Part shown: positions 13,924 through 23,419 of the stretch, in pieces
Layout of the letters: every line of letters starts with the position of its first letter
How positions within the stretch are numbered: position 1 is the first letter of the stretch
Notes under the pieces: generated by a model
The model's database searches: none
Told to the model about the DNA's origin: nothing
The model's input: only the letters and a program-made list of their open reading frames with translations
From: a virus
Strand: one strand, 5' to 3'
Length of the DNA: 30,705 bases
Virus record (IMG/VR): IMGVR_UViG_3300033146_003140
Coordinates: 1-30,705 of that record
Made by a program: the position numbers and the translations under genes

Positions 13924-14340
13924 ATGGCTATTATAGCAACCCCTAAAGCACAAACTACTTACAATTATGTACCTATGACTGAAAGAGGAGAGAAAAAACC
14001 TTTTACAGCTATCGTCAAAAGACTTTCTACAAAAGAATACACCTTTATCGAAGATAAAATCGCTAGGTTCAACCAAGACCAGTCTATTACATTCAATACA
14101 GGAACTTTTAACTGGGAAATAGTAAAAAAAGGTCTAGTAGACTGGGAGAATCTTACTGATGAAAAAGGAAAGCAAATTAAAATAGTTGTAGGAAGCGAAG
14201 GTGTACTAGACTCCAGCTTAAATTTACTACCACTTGACATTATTACAGAACTGGCTACCCTTATTGTAAATCTAACAAAAGACCCTGAAAATGCTTCTAT
14301 GTATTTGTCTGAGGATTCAGATGAAACAGAAGATAAGTAA
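13924..14340 (+). CDS. Tail assembly chaperone
   Basis: A 138-residue protein between the tube and tape measure genes. That is the place of the tail assembly chaperone (lambda gpG), which binds the tape measure and recruits tube protein. I start it at the ATG at 13924 because AAAGGA precedes it; an upstream in-frame ATG at 13840 would run through the hairpin and promoter. The N-terminus has a small beta domain, and the C-terminus is helical (LDIITELATLIVNLTKDPENASMYLS) with an acidic end. The last 20 bases overlap the next gene in the +1 frame. A frameshift link is possible but not shown. Confidence 0.75.
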   Translation: MAIIATPKAQTTYNYVPMTERGEKKPFTAIVKRLSTKEYTFIEDKIARFNQDQSITFNTGTFNWEIVKKGLVDWENLTDEKGKQIKIVVGSEGVLDSSLNLLPLDIITELATLIVNLTKDPENASMYLSEDSDETEDK

Positions 14341-15013
14341 GGGAATACACTTCTATACTCCTCCAGAATACAAAGATTCGGGCAAAATAACTATTATTTA
14401 TAGGGCTTTGTCTGAATCAGAAATTCGCTCTATAAGTTCATTGATGAATGAAGGAAGAAAATCCGAAGCCGCTTATAGAATACTTCAAATAGCAATAAAA
14501 GAAATTGAAAGTATGTCGGGCGATTCCCTCACTATAGATGACCTACCTCTTAAATTAGTAACTGACATAGCCACAGAAATTATAAATACCTCCACTGTTT
14601 CTGACGAAGAATTACGTAAAGTAAAAACGTCAGTAGCTCTTAAAACTGATGAGTCCTTTTCCGGAGAAACTTGGGACTGCAATGTTTGTAAGCAAAAAAA
14701 CTTAGATAAAACACGTAATTGTGGATTTCTATCAAAACAAGAGCAAGAAAAATACTATGACCCGGACTTTAAAGTTAAAGTAGGCAAAGACCTTTACACT
14801 CACTGCCCTATTTTCGATATAGATGTAGAACTTCTATCAGCCGCTATTGAGTGCAATAATATTTTAGAGCTTGGACAATTACCTGATGATGGTGGCTTCC
14901 TAGACCAAACCCAATTTTTCGTATTAGCTTCTCAAGAAGTCAAGTATAAAGTTGCAGAGGCACAGGAGAAAAAAATGAAAGAGATGGAAAGAAAATCAAA
15001 GAGTAGGAGATAG
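14321..15013 (+). CDS. Tail protein with zinc motif, overlapping the chaperone gene
   Basis: A 230-residue protein. The ATG at 14321 follows GAGG at 6 nt and is the best start. Helices at about 20-110 are followed by a cysteine motif WDCNVCKQKNLDKTRNCGFL (about 119-138) and a later HCPIFDI (about 160). This C-x2-C-x9-C...C set is a likely zinc site. Genes with this pattern occur between the tail chaperone and tape measure in other siphophages. The C-terminus is lysine-rich. It could be a chaperone partner (lambda GT-like) made separately instead of by frameshift. It ends 2 bases before the tape measure ATG. Confidence 0.65.
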   Translation: MKQKISKGIHFYTPPEYKDSGKITIIYRALSESEIRSISSLMNEGRKSEAAYRILQIAIKEIESMSGDSLTIDDLPLKLVTDIATEIINTSTVSDEELRKVKTSVALKTDESFSGETWDCNVCKQKNLDKTRNCGFLSKQEQEKYYDPDFKVKVGKDLYTHCPIFDIDVELLSAAIECNNILELGQLPDDGGFLDQTQFFVLASQEVKYKVAEAQEKKMKEMERKSKSRR

Positions 15014-15015
15014 TT

Positions 15016-18000
15016 ATGGCTAAAAAAGTCCTTAATGCAACCTTTAATATGGAGTTTAAGTCAGAGGGACTTGGAACCATCGAGAAACAGTTACAAGCTT
15101 TTGTTGCTAAAGTCCCGAAAATGGCCTCTGATGTTAAAATTATGGGGTTTACCAATGTTGCATCTGAAATAAAAAAAGCAGAGATTGAATTAGTCAATGC
15201 AGCAGAACGTTTAGTGGATTTTAAACAGGAAGCTCAAAGTGCTGAAATGTCTGTTACAGAGTTTGCTGTTGGCTTCCATAAAATAGCAACAGAAGCACAG
15301 TCCGCAAAAGCTAAAATAGAGGGTTTGTACAAAAGTGCAGCTTATAGTCAACAAGGAATGGCCACTACTTTTAGAAGAAATATAAAAGCTATTGAAGAAC
15401 TTGGTGGGACTACTTTAAGTGTATACAAAAAAGCTGCAAAAGAAGCTACAAATCTCCATGCAGCTATGGAAACTCCAGCAGGGGAAAAATATGTAAGGGT
15501 TCTTAACAAAGAGCTTGAAAAAGAATTAAAGTATTTGCACCAAATACAAGAAGCAAATAAAATAATTACAAGCATGAAAACTTACGGGGCTTCTGTAACT
15601 ACAAGAAAAGACTTTAGACCTTATATCTCAAAAGTAGCGTCTGAAAAGGTTGCTCCAAAAGAAAGAGAAATAGCCAGCCAACAATTAAATAAATTAATGA
15701 ATTTTTATGCTAGTCTAGAAAACAGGCAAAAAGATTTAAATTATTCTATTAAAGTGATGGCAGAAGAGTATAGTTTATCAACTTCTCATGTTTCTACTTT
15801 AACAAAACAGTTAAACAAAGCAGTAAAAGAGTCTGCAAATTTAGGAACAAAAGCACCACTGTCAGCTTTTAATAAAGATTTATCAAAACTCTCAGCACAA
15901 TTTAAAAAATTAAGAGATGCTTCTAGTAATCCACAGTTACCTCCTGTTTTTGACCAAATGATTAGAGCATTAAAAGGATTTGACGGTACCCTTGCTACTA
16001 CTATTGGAAAAATACCATTATTGTCAAAACAATTACAATCCGTAGGATATATAAAACAGGCCGCCGAGGTAAAACAATTAAGTGGTCACATAGGAAATCT
16101 TGGTGCTGATATTAAATCATTATCAGAAAAATTATCGTCCGGTATAATTTCCGAGGATGCAGCTGTAAAAGAATTCCAAAGAATTGCTATGAGTGTGAAC
16201 ACAGCGTCCTCTTCTTTTCAAGGCTTGGAAAAAGTAATTAGATTCACAACCACTAATATAGACGAAGAACTGGCAAAATCATTAACTATGTTCAAAAAAA
16301 TGGGTGGGTCTGCTTTTCGTGTGAAAGAAGTTACAGCAGCTTTGAAAGATATGGATAAAATCCTTTCTCAACCTGGTGGTGATGCTAAAATGAAAGCACT
16401 GCTAGCTAACCTAAACAAAGAAACAGAATATCTACAGAGAATAAAAGCACTACAATCCTCAATTTCATCTTTAGGGGTATCTCCAAATGGCTTTAATGTT
16501 CCTGATTTAAGAGCTAAATTAGTAGATAATTCTAAACAGTATTCATCTGTTGATAAGAAGGTGGCTGAAAATGCGTTGCGGGAATATGAAGCTGTTTTAG
16601 CAAAAGCCTCTGCAAAACAAACCGAGCTTAATAATAAAATCTCTGTTATGGCATCAAAATATGGGATGGCATCTACCGAGGTTACACTATATAGAAATAA
16701 AGTAAAAGATGCAGCTAAAGCTTCTGTAGAACTGGGCAACACAACTCCTTTTACAAATATTAATAAAGAATTGACCGAGCTTGGTAGTAAGTATAAATCT
16801 GTTCAAACTAAAATGGAAAACTCTTTAAATTCTACAATAGAGAACGCTAATAAAGTTGCTGACAGTGTTAAAAAAATAACAGTTTCAGAAGGCCTTAAAG
16901 AAAAACTTTTAGGGACTATTGATGAACCTTTAAATAAAATTAGAGGGACAGCAAATTTAACAGAGAGAGAAATTAAAGAACTGTCCGAAGCGTTTGTACC
17001 TTTAAAGACTTCAACAAAAACAATAGAAAGAGTTTACGGTAGCCTAGAACTTTTAAAAGATAAGTTAAAATCATTAGGGTATGAAGAAGCTCAGTTAAAA
17101 GAGCTTGATAACCGTTTTGAAGAATTAGCCGTAAGTGTTGCTAAAACAGGAAACACGCAGCCTTTATCATACTTCAAACAAGAACTGCAAACTATTGTTG
17201 GTGAAATTGAAAAGGTAGTTAATTCAACAAAGAAACTGCCATCATTAAGTGGTCTTGATATTAAATTGCCAGAAATTGATAAAGATGCTGCAAGAATGAT
17301 GAAAGACATGATTCAGGATGCTGCAAAATTAGATAGAAAATTGTTACAACTTGAGAGAAGCTATTCACAGCAAGTAGGGTCTTTAGAAAGAATGATTCAA
17401 GCTAAAAAACGTTGGGCAAAAGACACTGACATTAAAAAAGCTGAAAAAGCTCTCGAAAGATTAAAACAAAAGCTAGAACAAGTCAAAAAAACACAAGACG
17501 AGTTCAGGTCTGGTAAAGCCAGTGACATGTCATGGGTCAACAATAATATAAAACAAGCTAACAACTTAGAGCACGAATTGTACAGAGATGCTGAAAGAGC
17601 TAAACAATTAAAAGCAGAATTATCTAGCCTAAGCTCTATAAAATGGGGTACAAACATTATTAAGAGAGCTACTATGTACTTATCAATGTACACAGGGTTT
17701 TATCAGTTAGTCACATTGATTAGAAACGGTGTTGGGGCTATGGTTGAATTTGATAAAGCAAGCAGAACTATTGCAGCTGTTTTTGATATTTCAGCAGGTG
17801 CAGCAAAACACCTTGAAGATAGACTTATAGGACTTGGAAAGGCTTGGGGAGGAGCAGTATCAGATATTAATGAGGCAGCTCTTTCTTTGGGACGTGCTGG
17901 TATTTCTGCTGAAAAACTTGTAAAAGCCACAGAAGTTGTAATAAAAATGGCTAAATTGACAGGGGATAGTATTGCTACATCATCTTCTGCTCTTATTACT

Positions 18001-21000
18001 TATCAACAAGTTTATGGACAAGCAGGAGAGACACTAGAGACTCTAGGAGACCAACTAGCATATGTAGCCAACCAATCAAGGCTTAGTACCCAAGATATTG
18101 GAACATACTCTAACTATGCCCTTGCAGCAGCTAAATCTTCAGGGATTACAATGAAAGCGGTAAATGCTATGGCTATTGCTTTCTCTAATGCAGGTGTTAA
18201 TGCCTCTACTATTGGTACACAGATAAGACGTTTTTCTTCTCTCTTAAGAGACAATTCAACTGCAACTAAAGAATTCTTCCTGAAACTAGGAACTTCTCAA
18301 CAATTTATGAGAGAAGCTTTTGCAAGAGGTGGGAAAGATGCTGACAAAGCTCTTGTTGGGTTGATTCACAAATTAAAATCTTTAGGTTCGTTAGAGTTTG
18401 GTAAAACAATTAAAGGTATGGATATTCTAGCGGCTCAATCTATTACACTTTTAAAGAATAATGCTGATTCATTTTTAACACATTTTAGAAGGCTCAGTGA
18501 TGGTGTTGAGGGAGAGCTAGATAAATCAGACATCATTGCAAAATCTTACGAGGCTACATGGGAGAAACTTAAAACTGCAACTTCTGAAGCCTTTGCTAAG
18601 ATTGCTGAATCCATTGGCCCCAAACTTATTGAAATCATGGAGTCACTTGCTACTTCTTTTAGTAATTTCAGCCAAAACGCAAACACTGTAAAGGCTAGTT
18701 TTGATGCTTTGACAACAGCGGCGGAAGCCTTCTTTATTTTATTGAGTGGGAATATGTTAAAAGCAGCAGGGGTTTCTATTTTAAAATCTTTAGCCCCTTC
18801 ATTACTTTCATTGAGAACTGCTTTTATAATTTCAACCGAGGCCGGAGTAGGGTTTAAAAGTATGCTATCTACAGTAGCAGTTTCAGCAGTTTCATCAATA
18901 GGCAGTATATTCTCTATGGCTGGAGCTGTGAGGGCTTTAGGAGTAGCTTTTAAATTCCTTTTGACAAATCCTATAGGGATTCTTATTACCACAGCTGCTA
19001 CAGCATTTTCTGTATTCTCTTCAGAAGTAGAGGACAGTGCTGATGCAATAAATAAACTGAACGATGCTCAGTCTAAAATAAAAACAATTCAAGATAAAAT
19101 TATCGAGAATGATAAAAAGATAAGAGAAGAGAAAAATAAACTTTACGAAGTTATGACAAAACTAGAATCTGCCGATGGAGGAAATGAAGAAAAACTTTTA
19201 AAAGAAAAAGAAGCTATCTTTAAATCCATCAGAGGATATGAACAAAAAAACAAAAAATTGGAAGAGGGCAGAAAGCTTGCAGAAAACGCAGCAAAAGCTG
19301 AAAAATTACTTGCAGAAATTTCTTTGAAGCAAAGTGAGATTAATGGTGCAAAATCTTCGATGAAGCCTGGAGATTTTCAAGCAGCGGCTTATCTTGCAAC
19401 AACTAAAAAAGAATTATCTGACCTTCAACAACAATTTGAAGAGTTGAATAAAAAATCTCAACTGATAAAACTAAAAGGCAGTTTAGAAGTTGTTACAAAC
19501 AGAGTTAGAACTTTTGGGTATCTCATTAAAACCTTTAAAGGAAAAGTGTCAGAGGCCTCATTTAAATCTTGGGAAGAAGGACTGTCAAAATCAGTTTCGG
19601 AAGCTATTACTCTAAAATCAAAAATAGAAGAAATTAAAAATTCTGCTAGTGGTGCTTCATCTGCTCTTGAAATTATGACTAAAAAACAGGTTATGTCTGT
19701 TCTCAGTATTAATAAGTCTATAAGAAACTTAGTTAAAGCAGGGATGCCTACAGGAGATTTAGTTAATTATGGGTTTGAGGCTTTTGAGAACGCTGTGAGA
19801 AAATCTAAAAATCAAATTTTAGCTATAGAGGGAAATTTCCTAAATACTATTCAGGATAATGTTAATAAAGCGGCTGGTAATATTGATAAAAATACTAAAG
19901 AAAGAATAACATCTCTAGTAGCTGAAAGTGCTTCTCTTCTTGATAAAATTTCAACTGCATCAACAGCAAACGAGGCAGCAGGATACTTGCAAAAATTCAA
20001 TATTCTTATGCAAAAAATTAAATCTCTTGCCGGAGACTCCAGTGCGGAAATGACATCAGCAGCGGATGCAGCAATAGAAAATGCAAACTCTGTTGCAAAT
20101 TCATTGTTTAATATTCAATCAGATTGGGCTAAAACAGTTGCAAAACTAGCAGAAGACACTGGAAAAAGATACAAAAATCTCGTAAAAGATTTAACATCAG
20201 AGAGCAAATCAATTTCTGACCACTTTAAACTTGGGCAAGATGTATCAGAGTCTTATAATCAGTTTATGCAAAAAATAGTGAGATTATTCTCAGAGGTAAA
20301 TAAAACAGCCACAAAAGAAGCTAAAGATGCAGCTGCAAATATGATTGAAGGTATTAACAATATCTTTAATGATGAGAACAAAAAGAAACTGTTCTCTCCA
20401 GAGCAATTAAAAGCTTTAGATGAAGCGAAGAAAAAACTGATTGATGTAAAAGACGGCAAAATTGGCCCCAAAGAAGCTAATGACGCTATCGAGGAATTAG
20501 ACTCTTCCTTGCTGACAACTTCGGGAGATGCTACTATTCTTAAAGAGAACTTAATAGGAATAGCAGGGGCTTTCAGAGAAATGCAAAAAGCTTCCGGGCA
20601 AATAAGTGATTTAGGAGTATCTTTAACAGGAACTTTAATAGATGCTGATAGTATTATGAAAGGTTACTCTGCTTTACAGAAAACAAACGATTTGGTTGTT
20701 TCTTTTGCACAACGACAAAGTTCACTGTCTGACAAACAGCAAGAGAAGTTTAAAGCGGGCTTACAAGTACTCAAAGAGAAAAATGTAGAGTTTGAAAAAG
20801 GTGCAGTAAGGGCAACAGAAGCAATAGGGAAAAGTGCTCAAAAAACTAAGGATATGAAAGATGCCGCAACTAATTCATCTGGTTCTGTAAAAACACTTTC
20901 AAATCAACTTAAAAAATACGCTAATGATGCCGGGTCAGCTACTCAAAAAGCTAACGAATATGCTCAGGCTTTAAGAAACATAAATAGAACTATAGCTGAA

Positions 21001-22035
21001 AACTATAGACGAGGAACAGCAGGTTATGATTCTCAAGAAGAGTCCGAACAAATTTTGGAAGACCTTCACACAACAGGTCAAGGAAGACTAAGATATATAG
21101 ATTGGCTGCAAAGTGAGATTTATGCTAGAAAACGTGACTTAGATGGAAAATCTATTGAGTTGATAAGAAATGGTTCTCTTGGAGACCCAGGAGGACTAGC
21201 TTCCGGGTATGCAGAAAACAAACAACTCCATGCTCAGGCTTTGGAAGATATTTCAGCATTTTATGATGATAAAATCAGTCTTATTGCTACCAGTGAGCAA
21301 CTGTTAAGAGAACAATACCAACAAGGAACCCTTGAGAGGTTTGAGCTAGAAGACTCTTTAAGAGAGCTTGACTTAGAAAGAACAAGGGCTTTTGAAGAAC
21401 AGAAAAGTATGATTCAGAAAGAAAACCTTAACGCAAGCTTGGCAATGACAGGGTTGTTCCTTAATAGTATAAACACAACATTTGATACTTTAATGCAAGC
21501 TGGTTACATCAGGTCTAAAAAAATGTTTGAGACTATGAAAGCAATCCAGGTAGCTTCTACTATTATAAACACATGGGCAGCTGCTTCAAATGCGTTTGCA
21601 GAAGGTTCAAAAATGAGTGTCTTCATGGGGTATGCTATGGCGGCTGCCGCTGTTGCTGAAGGGATGGCACACTTGGCGGCTATTAAAGCACAACAAATGC
21701 CAACTGCAAAATTCCACACGGGGGGTTATGTTGATTACTTTAGTTCATCTGATAGTAGCAATAATGTACAATCACCTCTTGGGGGCTTAAAAGATAATGA
21801 AATCCCTGCTATTTTGCAAAAAGGAGAGTATGTTCTTTCTAAAAAAGATGTTAATTCTATCAAGGATGCTAAAAATAGATTTGGCCAACCCGAGGACACT
21901 GGTGCAACAAAAATGCAAGAGCAACCTAAAAATGAAGTTGTTATTATTAATACTATAGACGACTCTGTTATGGAACAGTGGGCTAACTCCAGAGCTGGTA
22001 GGGAAATTATTAACAATGTAATAGAACGAGATTAA
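15016..22035 (+). CDS. Tape measure protein (2339 residues)
   Basis: The tail tape measure, which sets tail length and is held in the tube lumen. Residues 1-880 are coiled-coil-rich with an internal duplication of about 298 residues (see finding). The TP901-1 type core starts at about 887 (YTGFYQLVTLIRNGVGAMVEFDKASRTIAAVF) and runs to about 1180. Two hydrophobic segments, at about 1234-1265 and 1301-1332 (VRALGVAFKFLLTNPIGILI), may insert in the membrane at DNA entry. A second long coiled coil occupies about 1340-2170. The C-terminus has the family's AKFHTGGYVDYF (about 2229) and LKDNEIPAILQKGEYVLSKKDV (about 2257). No peptidoglycan-hydrolase motif was seen. The length is large. Confidence 0.93.
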   Translation: MAKKVLNATFNMEFKSEGLGTIEKQLQAFVAKVPKMASDVKIMGFTNVASEIKKAEIELVNAAERLVDFKQEAQSAEMSVTEFAVGFHKIATEAQSAKAKIEGLYKSAAYSQQGMATTFRRNIKAIEELGGTTLSVYKKAAKEATNLHAAMETPAGEKYVRVLNKELEKELKYLHQIQEANKIITSMKTYGASVTTRKDFRPYISKVASEKVAPKEREIASQQLNKLMNFYASLENRQKDLNYSIKVMAEEYSLSTSHVSTLTKQLNKAVKESANLGTKAPLSAFNKDLSKLSAQFKKLRDASSNPQLPPVFDQMIRALKGFDGTLATTIGKIPLLSKQLQSVGYIKQAAEVKQLSGHIGNLGADIKSLSEKLSSGIISEDAAVKEFQRIAMSVNTASSSFQGLEKVIRFTTTNIDEELAKSLTMFKKMGGSAFRVKEVTAALKDMDKILSQPGGDAKMKALLANLNKETEYLQRIKALQSSISSLGVSPNGFNVPDLRAKLVDNSKQYSSVDKKVAENALREYEAVLAKASAKQTELNNKISVMASKYGMASTEVTLYRNKVKDAAKASVELGNTTPFTNINKELTELGSKYKSVQTKMENSLNSTIENANKVADSVKKITVSEGLKEKLLGTIDEPLNKIRGTANLTEREIKELSEAFVPLKTSTKTIERVYGSLELLKDKLKSLGYEEAQLKELDNRFEELAVSVAKTGNTQPLSYFKQELQTIVGEIEKVVNSTKKLPSLSGLDIKLPEIDKDAARMMKDMIQDAAKLDRKLLQLERSYSQQVGSLERMIQAKKRWAKDTDIKKAEKALERLKQKLEQVKKTQDEFRSGKASDMSWVNNNIKQANNLEHELYRDAERAKQLKAELSSLSSIKWGTNIIKRATMYLSMYTGFYQLVTLIRNGVGAMVEFDKASRTIAAVFDISAGAAKHLEDRLIGLGKAWGGAVSDINEAALSLGRAGISAEKLVKATEVVIKMAKLTGDSIATSSSALITYQQVYGQAGETLETLGDQLAYVANQSRLSTQDIGTYSNYALAAAKSSGITMKAVNAMAIAFSNAGVNASTIGTQIRRFSSLLRDNSTATKEFFLKLGTSQQFMREAFARGGKDADKALVGLIHKLKSLGSLEFGKTIKGMDILAAQSITLLKNNADSFLTHFRRLSDGVEGELDKSDIIAKSYEATWEKLKTATSEAFAKIAESIGPKLIEIMESLATSFSNFSQNANTVKASFDALTTAAEAFFILLSGNMLKAAGVSILKSLAPSLLSLRTAFIISTEAGVGFKSMLSTVAVSAVSSIGSIFSMAGAVRALGVAFKFLLTNPIGILITTAATAFSVFSSEVEDSADAINKLNDAQSKIKTIQDKIIENDKKIREEKNKLYEVMTKLESADGGNEEKLLKEKEAIFKSIRGYEQKNKKLEEGRKLAENAAKAEKLLAEISLKQSEINGAKSSMKPGDFQAAAYLATTKKELSDLQQQFEELNKKSQLIKLKGSLEVVTNRVRTFGYLIKTFKGKVSEASFKSWEEGLSKSVSEAITLKSKIEEIKNSASGASSALEIMTKKQVMSVLSINKSIRNLVKAGMPTGDLVNYGFEAFENAVRKSKNQILAIEGNFLNTIQDNVNKAAGNIDKNTKERITSLVAESASLLDKISTASTANEAAGYLQKFNILMQKIKSLAGDSSAEMTSAADAAIENANSVANSLFNIQSDWAKTVAKLAEDTGKRYKNLVKDLTSESKSISDHFKLGQDVSESYNQFMQKIVRLFSEVNKTATKEAKDAAANMIEGINNIFNDENKKKLFSPEQLKALDEAKKKLIDVKDGKIGPKEANDAIEELDSSLLTTSGDATILKENLIGIAGAFREMQKASGQISDLGVSLTGTLIDADSIMKGYSALQKTNDLVVSFAQRQSSLSDKQQEKFKAGLQVLKEKNVEFEKGAVRATEAIGKSAQKTKDMKDAATNSSGSVKTLSNQLKKYANDAGSATQKANEYAQALRNINRTIAENYRRGTAGYDSQEESEQILEDLHTTGQGRLRYIDWLQSEIYARKRDLDGKSIELIRNGSLGDPGGLASGYAENKQLHAQALEDISAFYDDKISLIATSEQLLREQYQQGTLERFELEDSLRELDLERTRAFEEQKSMIQKENLNASLAMTGLFLNSINTTFDTLMQAGYIRSKKMFETMKAIQVASTIINTWAAASNAFAEGSKMSVFMGYAMAAAAVAEGMAHLAAIKAQQMPTAKFHTGGYVDYFSSSDSSNNVQSPLGGLKDNEIPAILQKGEYVLSKKDVNSIKDAKNRFGQPEDTGATKMQEQPKNEVVIINTIDDSVMEQWANSRAGREIINNVIERD

Positions 22036-22036
22036 G

Positions 22037-23410
22037 ATGGAAGAAGGAACTTTAAAAACGGAGGGGCTTCTTGACAGTAGCTCAAAAAGTTCCTCTGAAA
22101 CAGAACAAACCAAAACTGAAATACAATTAAGTGAAAGTTCCTCCAAGGAACTTTTGAGGGCTTCTTATATTTCTTCCAATGAGACTGTTAAAGAAACAAC
22201 ACATGTACTTTTAAGAGATTCAAAAAAATTAACAGCACACAATGAACAGTTACTTGACACTATATATAAGGGTTCCTCAAGAACACAAATAAGTAAGTCT
22301 AAAATTAACCTGTATGACAATAGCCAATTTACGATTATTATGACCATAGTTGTATCAAATGTCGTCAATATGACTACTTCCAGTAGGGTACTACTAAGGT
22401 CTTCAAAAGAGGATGTAATAGATAGTGTTCCCACTAAAGATTTTACTGTAAGTAAGCAATATACAAATAATAAACTTTCTGATATAACAATTTCTTTAGA
22501 AGAGACAAAATCTATTAAAATAACCCATTCAAAATTATTAAACACAACTGTAGAAGTGTTTGAAAGAAACAACATACATATTAGGCCTTCCTTGCTAAAT
22601 AATTTTGAGCTTGTTGATTTGGAAGATAACAAAAAAATAGAAACTAATATCTGGCAACAACAAAGTATTTTGTCAGTAAATATAAAAGAATCTTTATTCT
22701 ATGCTTTGAGATTTATCAGAGGAAACCTTTTTGTAGTAAATATAAGAGAAACTGACAGTTTTATAATAAGGCCTTCTTTATTAGACCAATTTGAAATTAT
22801 AAATTTAGTTGACTTTAAAAGTATACGCTCAGATAATAATTACATCCAGAAAAAAGAGTACATAAATATATTCTCTACAAGTGTATTCTCAAGAAAAATA
22901 TCAACTAAAGTAAGACTGACAATACATTTAAAAGAAACAAACACATTTTTATTCCGGCCTTCACTGCTGTCTAAATATTTTATAGTAAAAATGACTGATA
23001 TATTCTTCTCAAGAGATAATATTGGTATTATTGAAATAAGAAAAGTTGTTCATCTAAAAGAGTCTTCGGTTTCGTGTTTATACTTGACTATACAAGGTGG
23101 GAGAAGGACAATACTAATAGGAGAAACTAACAGGTTTAATTATAGACCATCAAGATGGGTGATTAAAGAAAAAATTAACCATAAAGACCTAGGGTACTTC
23201 CAAAACTTTTATAAACCCGATAAAGATATTGAAACAATTATTACAAAGATTTCAGGGTCAGAGTCATATCATCATCAAATAAGATGGTACACCCGAATAT
23301 TTGAAAGAATATGTTACCAAATAGTTTCTTCTATTCCCGGATACCACTATAGGTTGCAAACAAAAATTAAACTTTATATTCATGAAACAAATATATTTAT
23401 AATAACATAA
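22037..23410 (+). CDS. Repeat-rich protein of unknown function after the tape measure
   Basis: A 457-residue protein that I do not recognise. The N-terminal 110 residues are Ser/Thr/Glu/Lys rich (SSSKSSSETEQTKTE). From about residue 172 a motif close to ETNxFxxRPSLL recurs. It occurs at about 172 (RNNIHIRPSLL), 235 (RETDSFIIRPSLL), 297 (KETNTFLFRPSLL), 361 (GETNRFNYRPS) and, partly, 447 (HETNIFIIT). Shorter relatives such as KESLFYALRFI and KESSVSCLYLTI lie between them. The units are beta-prone, so a solenoid or stacked sandwich is plausible. Its place between tape measure and distal tail genes suggests a tail component. There is no strong ribosome binding site; the ATG is 1 base after the upstream stop. 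Confidence 0.7.
   Translation: MEEGTLKTEGLLDSSSKSSSETEQTKTEIQLSESSSKELLRASYISSNETVKETTHVLLRDSKKLTAHNEQLLDTIYKGSSRTQISKSKINLYDNSQFTIIMTIVVSNVVNMTTSSRVLLRSSKEDVIDSVPTKDFTVSKQYTNNKLSDITISLEETKSIKITHSKLLNTTVEVFERNNIHIRPSLLNNFELVDLEDNKKIETNIWQQQSILSVNIKESLFYALRFIRGNLFVVNIRETDSFIIRPSLLDQFEIINLVDFKSIRSDNNYIQKKEYINIFSTSVFSRKISTKVRLTIHLKETNTFLFRPSLLSKYFIVKMTDIFFSRDNIGIIEIRKVVHLKESSVSCLYLTIQGGRRTILIGETNRFNYRPSRWVIKEKINHKDLGYFQNFYKPDKDIETIITKISGSESYHHQIRWYTRIFERICYQIVSSIPGYHYRLQTKIKLYIHETNIFIIT
22135..22155. repeat. Second copy of 21-bp palindromic element (inverted)
   Basis: AAGTTCC-TCCAA-GGAACTT-TT here is the exact reverse complement of 13831-13851. It lies inside the coding sequence of the repeat-rich protein. 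By eye, no third full copy was found. Confidence 0.6.
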
Positions 23411-23419
23411 AGGAATAAA

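Noticed and set aside
14815-14821. CGATATA inside the zinc-motif tail gene
   Set aside because: It lies about 195 nt from the next start, so it is probably chance; the same applies to copies near 4629 and 12580.
18546-18992. Leftward frames opposite the tape measure gene
   Set aside because: Antisense of a long helical gene; no start signals and no known motif.
22037-22160. Leftward frame overlapping the end of the tape measure and start of the next gene
   Set aside because: No ribosome binding site or promoter motif; the rightward gene has the repeat signature and fits the operon.
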